Shown piece after piece: positions 8,040 to 16,158 of a stretch of 63,766 nt of DNA. Where the stretch lies: contig CAJUJN010000021.1 in assembly GCA_910586775.1 (NCBI GenBank), positions 1 to 63,766 of the forward strand, in the 5' to 3' direction. Positions within the stretch are counted from its first letter, which is position 1. Each line of letters opens with the position of its first letter. The position numbers and the translations under genes were made by a program. The notes beneath the pieces were generated by a model. That model saw only the letters and a list, made by a program, of their open reading frames with translations, did no database searches and was not told the DNA's origin. The DNA comes from an uncultured Acetatifactor sp. GTDB taxonomy: Bacteria > Bacillota > Clostridia > Lachnospirales > Lachnospiraceae.

Positions 8040-9029
8040 ATGTATATTGCAAAGGAAACGAGATATGATAAAATGCAGTACAACCGATGCGGGGCCAGCG
8101 GCCTGAAGCTGCCGGCTGTGTCTTTGGGGCTGTGGCACAATTTCGGCTCCAACGGCAATTTTGACACGATGACGGAGATGTGTGAGACCGCCTTTGACAA
8201 CGGAATCACACATTTCGACCTGGCCAACAATTACGGCCCGGCACCCGGGGCGGCGGAGGAGAATTTCGGCCGCATTCTGAAGAAGAGCCTGGGTGCATAC
8301 CGGGACGAACTGGTGATTTCCACCAAGGCGGGATATGATATGTGGCCCGGGCCTTACGGCGACTGGGGGAGCAGGAAGTACCTGGTGGCGAGCCTGGACC
8401 AGAGCCTGCGCAGGATGGGGCTGGAATATGTGGATATCTATTATCATCACAGGCCGGACCCGGGTACGCCCCTGGAAGAGACCGCCGGTGCGCTGGACAG
8501 CATCGTCAGAAGCGGCAAGGCGCTATATGTGGGAATATCCAATTATGACAAAGAGCAGACCATTGCCATTGCGGCGCTGTTTCGGAAGATGGGAACGCCG
8601 TTTATCATCAACCAGAGGCGGTATTCCATGTTTGACCGGGGGATTGAGGCGGATGGTCTGAAGGATTACGCGGCGAAAAACGGCATCGGCATTATCACAT
8701 TCTGCCCGTTGGCCCAGGGGCTCCTGACGGACAGATACCTGAACGGGATTCCGACGGACAGCCGTATCCGTACGGACGGAAGGTTCCTGAAGGAGAACGC
8801 CGTTTCGGAGGAAACCCTGAAGAAAGTGCGGGCTTTGGGGGAGATCGCAGGGGAGCGGGGCCAGAGCCTGGCGCAGATGGCATTGGCATGGATTCTCCGG
8901 GACAGGGATATCACAAGCGTCCTGATCGGCGCCTCAAAACCTTCCCAGATACTGGACAATGTGGGGATGCTTTCCAATATGGATTTCAGCGGGGAAGAGC
9001 GGGAGCGGATTGACAGGATTCTGGCATGA
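8040..9029 (+). CDS. Aldo/keto reductase (YghZ / glyceraldehyde-3-phosphate reductase type)
   Basis: NADPH-dependent reductase of the AKR superfamily, 329 residues, cytoplasmic TIM barrel. The catalytic tetrad is visible: Asp and Tyr in HFDLANNYGPAPG, Lys in ISTKAGYDMWPGPYGDWGSR and His in DIYYHHRPDP. That GYDMWPGPYGDWGSRK stretch and the closing VLIGASKPSQILDN are typical of the YghZ/AKR14 branch, which reduces methylglyoxal and L-glyceraldehyde 3-phosphate. The ATG at 8040 is preceded by an AAGGAA; the frame upstream to 7944 runs through the leader inverted repeat and is not expected to be translated. The remnant at 9056 and the SWIM gene follow closely on the same strand. Confidence 0.93.
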   Translation: MYIAKETRYDKMQYNRCGASGLKLPAVSLGLWHNFGSNGNFDTMTEMCETAFDNGITHFDLANNYGPAPGAAEENFGRILKKSLGAYRDELVISTKAGYDMWPGPYGDWGSRKYLVASLDQSLRRMGLEYVDIYYHHRPDPGTPLEETAGALDSIVRSGKALYVGISNYDKEQTIAIAALFRKMGTPFIINQRRYSMFDRGIEADGLKDYAAKNGIGIITFCPLAQGLLTDRYLNGIPTDSRIRTDGRFLKENAVSEETLKKVRALGEIAGERGQSLAQMALAWILRDRDITSVLIGASKPSQILDNVGMLSNMDFSGEERERIDRILA

Positions 9030-9055
9030 CAGGCGGCTGAAAGGAGGAGGGGCGA

Positions 9056-9220
9056 ATGGATGCGGCGGGAATGAGTTCTTTTTTGGAGATTGGAGAGACG
9101 ATTGCCGTTGAATTTAAGCGTTGCGGGAACGGTATTGAAAACGATCTATATGAAAAAGGCTGTCTGGAACGGGTGGGCGCATCACGAAAAGGACATTGGA
9201 TCGTAAAGGAGAAGGTATGA
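9056..9220 (+). pseudogene. Internally deleted AlbA_2 / RecG-like gene remnant
   Basis: A 54-residue frame with a strong AGGAGGAGG ribosome binding site. The first half (FLEIGETIAVEFKRCGNGIE) matches the start of AlbA_2 (Schlafen-type, RecG-like) putative DNA-binding proteins. The second half (GCLERVGASRKGHWIV) matches the winged-helix C terminus of the same kind of protein. The ~350 residues normally between them are missing, so this is an in-frame internal deletion. Its stop overlaps the ATG of the next gene (ATGA), so it may persist as a translational starter for that gene. Family assignment is from memory of the motifs. Confidence 0.65.
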
Positions 9221-11853
9221 GCATCTGGAAAGACAGACTGGCCGATATAGATGACGATTATCTGATCGGTCTCAGCAATAAGGGAATCGTCAAGCGTGCT
9301 TATAAGGATAAAGGCGAGGTTGCGGCAGCGGTTCAGGATATGGGGGAAGACGCATCCGTGAAAGTGGGGGAGGAAACCGTCACAGTGCGTTATCCCCTGG
9401 CAGAAAGCAAATGCACCTGCCCTTCCAGAAGCATGTGCCGCCATGTGGTGCAGGCCATACTGGTTTTAAGAGAAAAGTGCATGGCGGAAGAAGCGGAGGG
9501 AAACGGGAGTACAGGAGAGGCGTCTCCGGCCGGGCCGCAGGAGCAGCAGGCGGGTCAGAACGGTCAGTCATGCGAGTGTGCGCAGCCGGAGCAGAATGGT
9601 CAGACAGACGAGCATGTGCAGGCGGGTCAGAACAGTCAGGCGTGCGAGTGTGCGCAGCCGGAGCAGAATGGTCAGACAGACGAGCGTATGCAGGCGGGTC
9701 AGAACAGTCAGGCGTGCGAGTGTGTGCAGTCAGGCCAGAACAGTCAGACAGCCGGGAGCATGCCGCCTGCAGGGCAGAGCGGACAGGATGGGAGCGCACA
9801 GTCAGGTCACAGCCGGGAGCCGGTACAGGGAGAACTGTCAGGGCAGGGTGAAAGAACCGGGCAGGAAAGGGAATTGTCACATGGGCATGAGGGCGGAAGC
9901 GGAGCTTCTCCGCAAATAGGACGGACAGAAAAGCACATATCGCCTGAGTCATCCGCATCAGATAAAGCAGGTGCGGCGGAAAAAACGCCAGTCTGGAAAG
10001 AAATAAGCGCTTACCCGTTTGAAAAACTGAAAAAGGCGCTGGGAGTCCGGCAGTTTCAGACTTTCGTAAATCAGGTGGCTGCCGGGATCCGTCCGGAGAT
10101 CAGATCTTCCTCTGTGATCACGGTACAGCTGCCCCGGCGGGACCATACGGTAAAGCTGCTGTCTCCGCTGGAATATTCCACCTGCAGCTGCCATAAGAAG
10201 GAATTGTGTGTACATAAGGCGTCCGCCATCCTTTGGTGCCAGCTGGAGGCAGGCACCATGACGAAGCAAACGCTGCTTGGAGAGATTGTGGAAACCCAGG
10301 AATATGACATGGCGCATGTGAAGGAAGCCGCGGGGCAGATGAAGGCATTTCTGGAGGAATTGTTTGCCACAGGGCTTTCCCGGACTTCGCCGGATGTGCT
10401 GGATTACCTGGAGCGGCTTGCCATCATCAGCCATAATGAAGGCCTGGCCAGGTTCGAGGGCTATTTCCGCGCGCTTTCCGATTCTTATGACAGATATTTT
10501 GCAAGGAAGGCGGCTTTTAAGACGGAAGACCTTATGGAGCAGATGGCGAGGCTGTACAGGCGGGTGGAAATGCTGCTGCAGGCGCAGGATGCAGGCGGGG
10601 TGGCCAGGCTTGCAGGCGAATTCCGGGCGGATTATATTCCTGTGGGGAATCTGGACCTGATCGGCATTGCTATGGAGCATTTTGAGAGTCAGACCGGGTA
10701 CGAGGGAGAGACTATCTATTTTCTGGAGGAAAATACGAAAAAGTGGTATACCTACACCAACGCCAGGCCCGTATTTTATGATTCGCGGAAAAGAAGGGGA
10801 TACACGGAAAAGGGGCAGGCACCCTGGGGGCTTAATCTTACCTTTGAGAATCTGCTGAAGGTCAGGATTCATCTGACAGGGGCAAAGTGCGATGAGAGAA
10901 ACCGGCTTTCTTCCAGTCAGGAGACGAGAGGGGAGGTCACTGGAGAACAGGGGCTTTCGCTTTCTGATATAAAGGACTGGTATTACCGGGATTTTGACAA
11001 TCTTTTTTCAGGACAGATAGGTAAGCAGCAGAAGGCATGGCTTATGGAGCAGGATGATGCCGGTAACGCAGGAGGACAGGAAAATGCGGGAGACGAAGGA
11101 AACGGGTCGGACGGTGTCTCCGGAAAAGGGGTTGAACTGGTGTTTGTCCAGCCTGCATCCTGCGCAAAGGCGGAATTCTCCCAGACAGGGCAGCAGCTGA
11201 CTTTGCCGCTCTATGATAAAGCAGGGCGGGAGGTTCTGGTTGAGGTAGTTTATTCCAGACAGGAATCCGGTACCATACGGTATCTGGAGAGGATTTCCGA
11301 GAGGAAGCTGCCCTGCTTTATCGGGAAGGTTTATCTGAAGGACGGAAGGGTGCGGATGTATCCGGTGGATCTGATGGAACTGGAGGAAGACTTCGGATGC
11401 GACAAAACGGAGACGAAAGGGCAGTACGCTGCGGGAAAACGGGATGGTACAGGATGCACTGCAAATGAGACTGGCAGTTTGGGCGCGGGATTGGAAAGTC
11501 GGGATGAAGCGCAGGATGCGGCATTTTCCGGCCGCAGGTCGAAGTATGAGGTCATAGAGGATCTGGCGGCGGAGATCGGCTCCCTGATGGAGGATTTGTA
11601 CCAGAGCGGTTTTGATACGGTTCACGACAGTACGCTGAAAGATATACAAAATACCGCAAAACTGACAGAACAGTATGGGATGGCGTATCTGTCGGAATTG
11701 TTGTCCGGTATGGCAGAAGAGATCAGTCTGAGCCGCCACCGGATGGAAAGAAAGGCGGCATCCATGGCAGGATTATACACAAATGTGAGCGAATATCTCT
11801 ATCTCTGCAGGCAGAAGACGGCATATGACCGGGGAAAGAGCTATTACATGTGA
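9217..11853 (+). CDS. SWIM zinc-finger protein with tandem-repeat linker
   Basis: A 878-residue cytoplasmic protein. Two SWIM-like metal-binding motifs are visible: CTCPSRSMCRHVVQAIL near residue 67 and CSCHKKELCVHKASAILWC near residue 325. SWIM domains bind DNA or protein partners. Between them lies a low-complexity Gln/Cys/Glu/Asn linker (residues ~110-250) built from a 24-residue repeat. The C-terminal half is helical, with no motif recognised. Start at 9217: AAGGAGAAGGT just upstream and ATGA overlap with the preceding remnant. Relatives usually sit with MoxR-type ATPase and von Willebrand factor genes; none is present here. Confidence 0.8.
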   Translation: MSIWKDRLADIDDDYLIGLSNKGIVKRAYKDKGEVAAAVQDMGEDASVKVGEETVTVRYPLAESKCTCPSRSMCRHVVQAILVLREKCMAEEAEGNGSTGEASPAGPQEQQAGQNGQSCECAQPEQNGQTDEHVQAGQNSQACECAQPEQNGQTDERMQAGQNSQACECVQSGQNSQTAGSMPPAGQSGQDGSAQSGHSREPVQGELSGQGERTGQERELSHGHEGGSGASPQIGRTEKHISPESSASDKAGAAEKTPVWKEISAYPFEKLKKALGVRQFQTFVNQVAAGIRPEIRSSSVITVQLPRRDHTVKLLSPLEYSTCSCHKKELCVHKASAILWCQLEAGTMTKQTLLGEIVETQEYDMAHVKEAAGQMKAFLEELFATGLSRTSPDVLDYLERLAIISHNEGLARFEGYFRALSDSYDRYFARKAAFKTEDLMEQMARLYRRVEMLLQAQDAGGVARLAGEFRADYIPVGNLDLIGIAMEHFESQTGYEGETIYFLEENTKKWYTYTNARPVFYDSRKRRGYTEKGQAPWGLNLTFENLLKVRIHLTGAKCDERNRLSSSQETRGEVTGEQGLSLSDIKDWYYRDFDNLFSGQIGKQQKAWLMEQDDAGNAGGQENAGDEGNGSDGVSGKGVELVFVQPASCAKAEFSQTGQQLTLPLYDKAGREVLVEVVYSRQESGTIRYLERISERKLPCFIGKVYLKDGRVRMYPVDLMELEEDFGCDKTETKGQYAAGKRDGTGCTANETGSLGAGLESRDEAQDAAFSGRRSKYEVIEDLAAEIGSLMEDLYQSGFDTVHDSTLKDIQNTAKLTEQYGMAYLSELLSGMAEEISLSRHRMERKAASMAGLYTNVSEYLYLCRQKTAYDRGKSYYM
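9571..9760 (+). repeat. 72-bp tandem repeat inside the SWIM gene
   Basis: Units begin at 9571, 9643 and 9715 (TGCGAGTGTG...), period 72 bases, encoding a 24-residue Gln-rich unit (CECAQPEQNGQTDE...). In frame, so copy number can change without breaking the gene. Confidence 0.85.
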
Positions 11854-11911
11854 CCTGCTGCCCGTGTGATCTGTCTGCTGGTCTGCAGGCATGGCAAGCC
11901 CATGTACAGAC

Positions 11912-12060
11912 AGGCATATGCCGCATTCCAGTCCCGGCAGTCGGGTATGGGCATGCGGCATATGCCGTATTCCGGTCACGCAGTCGGATATGGATATACG
12001 GCATATGCCGTATTCCGGTCATGCAGTCGGGTATGGATATGCGGCATATGTCTTATTCAG
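11912..12060. repeat. 43-bp tandem repeat downstream of the SWIM gene
   Basis: About three and a half units with starts at 11912, 11956, 11999 and 12042, sharing CGGCATATGCCGTATTCCGG. The core CGGCATATGCCG is itself a perfect 12-base palindrome. Open frames through it look like repeat by-products, not genes. Confidence 0.8.
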
Positions 12061-12114
12061 TCTCGGAAAGCGTTCACAGGGATATATGCCTTTTTGGTGG
12101 GATCTGCAACACTG

Positions 12115-12315
12115 GTAACCTATAGTTCTGCAACCAAATTCTACTTACATGACTGTTGAATGCTGAAATCCGCATAAGCACTGAATTGCTGATTGGTTAG
12201 TAAGTCTATCATCTTTAGTGTAAGTAGAATTTACTGGACTTACAATTTGCTCCACAAACCCCGTATTTAAAGGATTTATGTGTAGGTAGAAAATTTTTGC
12301 GAAACTATAGGTAAC
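12115..12315. mobile_element. MITE-like element with long inverted ends
   Basis: The left arm 12115-12151 and the reverse complement of the right arm 12279-12315 match at about 27 of 37 positions, including ACCTATAGTT and TTCTAC. There is no gene inside. The element is flanked by a near-identical 29-base direct repeat (CTCGGAAAGCG then TCACAGGGATATATG) at 12062-12090 and 12318-12347. That suggests a non-autonomous mobile element that arrived with, or caused, a local duplication. Confidence 0.5.
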
Positions 12316-12346
12316 TGCTCGGAAAGCGCTCACAGGGATATATGGC

Positions 12347-12452
12347 CTTAGGAACTGCCGGAAAATAACCTACGCATTTTGTTTAGAGTAAACCTGATAA
12401 AATCTGTAGATACTGCAACAGACTTGCGTAGGTTATTTGGAGGCATTTCCTT
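12347..12452. repeat. Dispersed hairpin element, copy A
   Basis: Ends form an imperfect 26-bp inverted repeat (22 of 26 match) beginning AGGAA; the inner 14 bases AAATAACCTACGCA (12363-12376) pair perfectly with 12425-12438. The same layout recurs at 36291-36396 with a different inner stem. It sits directly against the stop codon of the minus-strand gene at 12451. Confidence 0.7.
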
Positions 12453-13503
12453 ACTCAGCCGCGGCAAGTTCACACAGGTATGTATATGCCTGCTCGTCAT
12501 GGGACTTCATTCGCTGGATCAGGTCGGCAAACAGACGCCGGTTTTCCGGTTCAGCCAGCTGGCGCATCTGTTTTTCTCCGCGTTCCCAGCCGCCCAGGAC
12601 GGGAATCATTTCCTCCCAGATGATTTTTGTTACGGATTCAAATTCCTGTGCCGCCCGGTTCAGCTTTTCTGCCTGCGCGGGCAGTGATTCCGCCAGACGG
12701 CGCAGATATTTTGCGGCATGGAGGCGTCCGTCCGAAAGGCAGTCCATGGCGTCACCGTGGCACATCATGCGTTCCACCAGTACAGGAAAGACTGCATCCC
12801 GGGGGAAATCCCTGTCGCACAACAGGGCATCTCTCCATGCGTCATAGGCATGGGTTCCTCTGGCAAAGGTTCCGCACATGCGCCCTTTTAAGGCTTCGGC
12901 GGCATTTTGGAGCGCCTCCTTTGTGGTAAGAGGAGGGAGAGACTGTGTACCGGTGGCAATCAGGGCAGTGGTGTCCGGATTCTCCCACCAGTCTCCGGTG
13001 CTGAAATAACCGTTTTTCTCAAACTGTACGCTGGCCTGGTTCTCCGGGTATTCCTGGAATACATTCCACCCCGTCAATATATTGCCGTTTTCTCGATAAC
13101 CAGTGATGACGCAGGCTTCCGGCGGGCCTATGATCCCCAGGGCGATGACAGGATTTCCGGCGTTGATCTCATTTCGAATAAAATCCATGAAGTCCTCTTT
13201 TTTCGTATCCGGTGTCCTTTTCAGTATCTTCAGTTCCCGCTCCATGGCGCGCATACCGCACCGGAATATCTTGTCCGGGTCGTCGAAAGCAAAAACAGCG
13301 TCTACATTGCCGCCGTCCCAACAGGAAGTATTCCAGTTCAGCCGGAATGCCGCGCCGCTTTCCGCCATTGCCCGTGTGTAATCTGCAGGGATGCCCAGGT
13401 ATTTTGCGCAGGATTGGATGCACATGGGGAAGGGAGTGCAGCCATCTACGCCGTAGGCGACTTTGGGGACGCCGTAAAGAATTGTTGTATCGTTTATTTC
13501 CAT
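12451..13503 (-). CDS. Uncharacterised protein, possibly BtrH_N / papain-like fold
   Basis: 350 residues, no signal peptide or membrane segment. The N-terminal half carries GVPKVAYGVDGCTPFPMC, SCWDGGNVDAVFAF, GNPVIALGIIGPPEACVITG and NGNILTGWNVFQEYP. Such Cys/His/Trp-rich motifs occur in clostridial proteins with a BtrH_N or C39-like cysteine-peptidase-type fold; this placement is tentative. The C-terminal half is helical. It is encoded just downstream of an AraC-type DNA-binding protein on the same strand. In related bacteria, to my recollection, the two regions can occur as one fused regulator, so this may be its sensory part. No substrate is proposed. Confidence 0.6.
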   Translation of the reverse strand: MEINDTTILYGVPKVAYGVDGCTPFPMCIQSCAKYLGIPADYTRAMAESGAAFRLNWNTSCWDGGNVDAVFAFDDPDKIFRCGMRAMERELKILKRTPDTKKEDFMDFIRNEINAGNPVIALGIIGPPEACVITGYRENGNILTGWNVFQEYPENQASVQFEKNGYFSTGDWWENPDTTALIATGTQSLPPLTTKEALQNAAEALKGRMCGTFARGTHAYDAWRDALLCDRDFPRDAVFPVLVERMMCHGDAMDCLSDGRLHAAKYLRRLAESLPAQAEKLNRAAQEFESVTKIIWEEMIPVLGGWERGEKQMRQLAEPENRRLFADLIQRMKSHDEQAYTYLCELAAAE

Positions 13504-13601
13504 TTTTTTCTCCTGTTTTTTTAAAGTTGTTGGTCAGTAACCGCGTTTGCAGCTGTGTTCCGGTTCTGCGGGGGCTGTGTACATGACGTATCCGCAATTT
13601 C

Positions 13602-14078
13602 TCATTTTGGAGCACAGTTAACTGTGCATTCGGCGGCATCCGTTTTGCCCTGTTTATGGCAGTGGGCCGAAGCTTCGGTTATCCCGGGCAATCCCACTCC
13701 AAATACACCGGCACAGAGCCGTATGCGTGTTAACAGCGGCTGTTCCAGACGGAACTGCGATGGCGTATAACCGGTGTACCGTCTGAAAACCCGGGAAAAT
13801 ACGGTTCTGCCCGAAAAACCGTAGCGCATTGCGATATCAATGATCTTCTGGTCCGTATACAGGAGCTCCTGGGCGGCATTGGCGATTTTCCGTTCCTGAA
13901 TATAATGGGAAAGGGACTTTCCGGTATTTTGCCGGAAGATATCCCGGACATGTGCCAGGGAAAAGCCTGTCTGTAAAGCCAGTTCCTCCAGGTTGATCTC
14001 CTCCTGCACCCGTGTTTCCACAAAAGTACAGACGGACCATATGAGAATGTAATGATTCATTTCAGGATATATGTTCAC
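13602..14078 (-). CDS. AraC-family DNA-binding protein (short)
   Basis: 158 residues carrying the two helix-turn-helix units of AraC/XylS regulators: NLEELALQTGFSLAHVRDIF, then IIDIAMRYGFSGRTVFSRVF followed by the signature TGYTPSQFR. There is no N-terminal sensing domain. The C-terminal ~40 residues are Cys- and Gly-rich and do not match AraC. The start is uncertain: a GTG at 14078 directly follows GGAG, while an ATG at 14060 is spaced far from it. The uncharacterised protein downstream is the likely partner. Confidence 0.82.
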   Translation of the reverse strand: MNIYPEMNHYILIWSVCTFVETRVQEEINLEELALQTGFSLAHVRDIFRQNTGKSLSHYIQERKIANAAQELLYTDQKIIDIAMRYGFSGRTVFSRVFRRYTGYTPSQFRLEQPLLTRIRLCAGVFGVGLPGITEASAHCHKQGKTDAAECTVNCAPK

Positions 14079-14111
14079 CTCCGGATTTTGATTGATCGCT
14101 TCGAAGCAAAT

Positions 14112-14300
14112 TCAGTATAGCATAGTTTTTGCGATTGTGCGCGACGATTTTGAGGATGAAAGAGGGTACAAAGCCCCGAGAGTATCGTCCGGGGCAAGAA
14201 ATTCCGTTGAGATCTTATCGGCCATTTTTACCAGATCCTCTGCCCGTTTCCGCAGTAAGATTCCTTCTTCCGTAAGCTGTATGCTGACGGGCAGGGAACA
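14112..14300 (-). pseudogene. LysR-type regulator remnant
   Basis: A minus-strand stretch at about 14279-14166 reads QLTEEGILLRKRAEDLVKM then ADKISTEF. This is the region just after the helix-turn-helix in LysR-type regulators. Nothing before or after it continues the family, so only a ~40-residue fossil remains. The rest of 14079-14447 shows no gene. Confidence 0.6.
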
Positions 14301-14447
14301 GAGCAGACAGAGAGCGGTACATCCGGACTGAAAAATGACAGAGGAGAAACCGGGGATGAAACTTCCGCGGAAACATTGCCGGAAGAAAATGAAGGTTCTG
14401 CCGGGATACGGCCAGAAGAGGATGATGGTTCCCATATCCTGATCGCA

Positions 14448-15176
14448 TTAAAATGTTATGTACTTTTTGTAATCGTCAAAAATAAGATACCGCGGCGTCT
14501 CGTCTTCGTCGATTTCGGGAATCCGCTTTCCGGCGGTGTGGAAACGATTGTCAATATTGTCGTCGTTGCAGGCCGACACCTCGAACAGCATGACCGGACC
14601 TGTGCCGGGGATACCCTGCCATTTATGGTACTGGCCCGGCATCAGGGTGATGCTCTGTCCCGGCTTTAATGTGACCTGGCTGCCGGCCGGAAGCGTCATG
14701 CGGCAGCCGTCCACTGTAATTGTGACCGGGGTATCCGCAAATTTTCCCGGCTGTCCGTTCCTTCCGCCTTCGGTATCCGCGAAATCCGCTTCTGTGCTGT
14801 TGTAAAGCGTCAGAATCAGAGTTCCGCCGCCGCGGTTGATGATATCCTCCATTTTGCTCCAATGGTAATGGTAGGGCAGAATCTGTCCGTCTCCGACCAG
14901 GAGCAGTTTTTCCGCATAGGGCTTCGGATAGGCGTCCTTGTGATAAAAATTTCCGTTTCGGAAGGTGAAGACCGTAAGGCCGACTTTTTCAAAGTCGCCG
15001 CTGCCGAAATCCGTGACATCCCATCCGAGCATATTGTCCGCAATTTCTCTGTTTTCTTCGCCCAGACTGCGCCATTCATCCACGCCCCAATATGCAAAGG
15101 GAGGAAGGGGAAGAGAATGGCTTTCTGCAAATTGAATCGCATTGCTGATGACCTGATTGACTGTTGAACGTCTCAT
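14448..15176 (-). CDS. D-lyxose ketol-isomerase family protein (cupin)
   Basis: 242-residue cupin of the D-lyxose/D-mannose-type sugar isomerase family, which interconverts an aldose and a ketose using a divalent metal. The metal-binding face is visible as PYHYHWSKMEDIINRGGG near residue 100, and the second cupin box is TLMPGQYHKWQG near residue 182. The ATG at 15176 has AGGAG 8 bases upstream; an upstream in-frame ATG at 15218 has none. It is last in the minus-strand sialic acid gene string, 94 bases after a permease. Its role there is inferred: isomerising a released hexose or an N-acyl sugar. Confidence 0.82.
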   Translation of the reverse strand: MRRSTVNQVISNAIQFAESHSLPLPPFAYWGVDEWRSLGEENREIADNMLGWDVTDFGSGDFEKVGLTVFTFRNGNFYHKDAYPKPYAEKLLLVGDGQILPYHYHWSKMEDIINRGGGTLILTLYNSTEADFADTEGGRNGQPGKFADTPVTITVDGCRMTLPAGSQVTLKPGQSITLMPGQYHKWQGIPGTGPVMLFEVSACNDDNIDNRFHTAGKRIPEIDEDETPRYLIFDDYKKYITF

Positions 15177-15270
15177 ATAAGTATCTCCTGTTTTTGGCCC
15201 GTATTTGTTCCGTATCATATCAACATTGGCACTGTTTTGCGTGTAAGCTGTTTTTTGGCTGCCTGTTCTG

Positions 15271-16158
15271 CTATCCTTTCACGGAACCTACCATCACGCC
15301 CTTTACGAAATATTTCTGGATAAAAGGGTAGACCACCAGAATCGGAAGGGTGGTAACAACAATGGTGGCCGCGCGCACGGACTGGGAAGGCGGCAGGACA
15401 TCCAGCGAGTTATAAGCATCCGCCCCCAGGTCCCCGATACTGGAAACGGAGGTAATGATATTGCGCAGGATGTTCTGCATGGGCAGCAGGGCGGTTTTAT
15501 TGATATAGAGCATGGCGTCAAACCAGGAATTCCAGTGACTCACCGCATAGAACAGCCCTATTGTGGCGATGGAGGCCTTGGACAGGGGCAGCACTACCTT
15601 TACCAGAATCTGTACGTCGTTGGCTCCGTCGATCACCGCAGCTTCCTCCAGACTCTTCGGAATTGCGTAGAAAAAGTTGCGCATAATCAGCAGATTCCAG
15701 GTGTTTACCATGCAGGGGAGTACCATTGACCAGCGAGAGTCCATCAGACCCACACCCTTTACCACGATGAAGGTGGGGATCATTCCGCCGGAAAACAGCA
15801 TGGTGAAAAATACGAAGCCGGTGATTACGGTCCTGCCTTTCAGCTGTGTCCTGGAGAGCCCGTACCCCAGGCCGATGGTTACCGCCAGGCTCAGGAATGT
15901 TCCTGCAAATACCCGGAACAAAGTATTTTTGTAGGCCCGAATGATATTTTTTCCGCTGGCGATAAGCATCTCATATGCCGTAAAGTCAAACTTCTCCGGG
16001 ATGATAATGAAGCTTCCCCTTCTGGCAATCTCTGCCTCGCTGATAAAGGATGTCATCACTACAGTAAATACGGGCACCAGGATCAGAATCATGAAGATAC
16101 ACATGATAATTACATCTACTGCCTGAAATATTTTTTCGCCTGAAAGTCTTTTTTTCAT
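15271..16158 (-). CDS. Carbohydrate ABC transporter permease (LplC/YtcP type)
   Basis: 295-residue inner-membrane permease of a CUT1-type sugar importer with six predicted membrane segments. The EAA loop, which contacts the ATPase, reads EEAAVIDGANDVQILVKVV near residue 175. It ends GVMVGSVKG, typical of this subfamily. Start and the preceding stop overlap by one base (TAATG), so it is translationally coupled to the partner permease. No ATPase gene is present; such systems normally share an MsmK-type ATPase. The partner binding protein is truncated, so function is doubtful. Confidence 0.93.
   Translation of the reverse strand: MKKRLSGEKIFQAVDVIIMCIFMILILVPVFTVVMTSFISEAEIARRGSFIIIPEKFDFTAYEMLIASGKNIIRAYKNTLFRVFAGTFLSLAVTIGLGYGLSRTQLKGRTVITGFVFFTMLFSGGMIPTFIVVKGVGLMDSRWSMVLPCMVNTWNLLIMRNFFYAIPKSLEEAAVIDGANDVQILVKVVLPLSKASIATIGLFYAVSHWNSWFDAMLYINKTALLPMQNILRNIITSVSSIGDLGADAYNSLDVLPPSQSVRAATIVVTTLPILVVYPFIQKYFVKGVMVGSVKG

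Noticed and set aside
11912..12060. CRISPR-like array at the 43-bp repeats
   Set aside because: Only about three and a half copies, adjacent to each other, no spacers of constant length and no cas genes.
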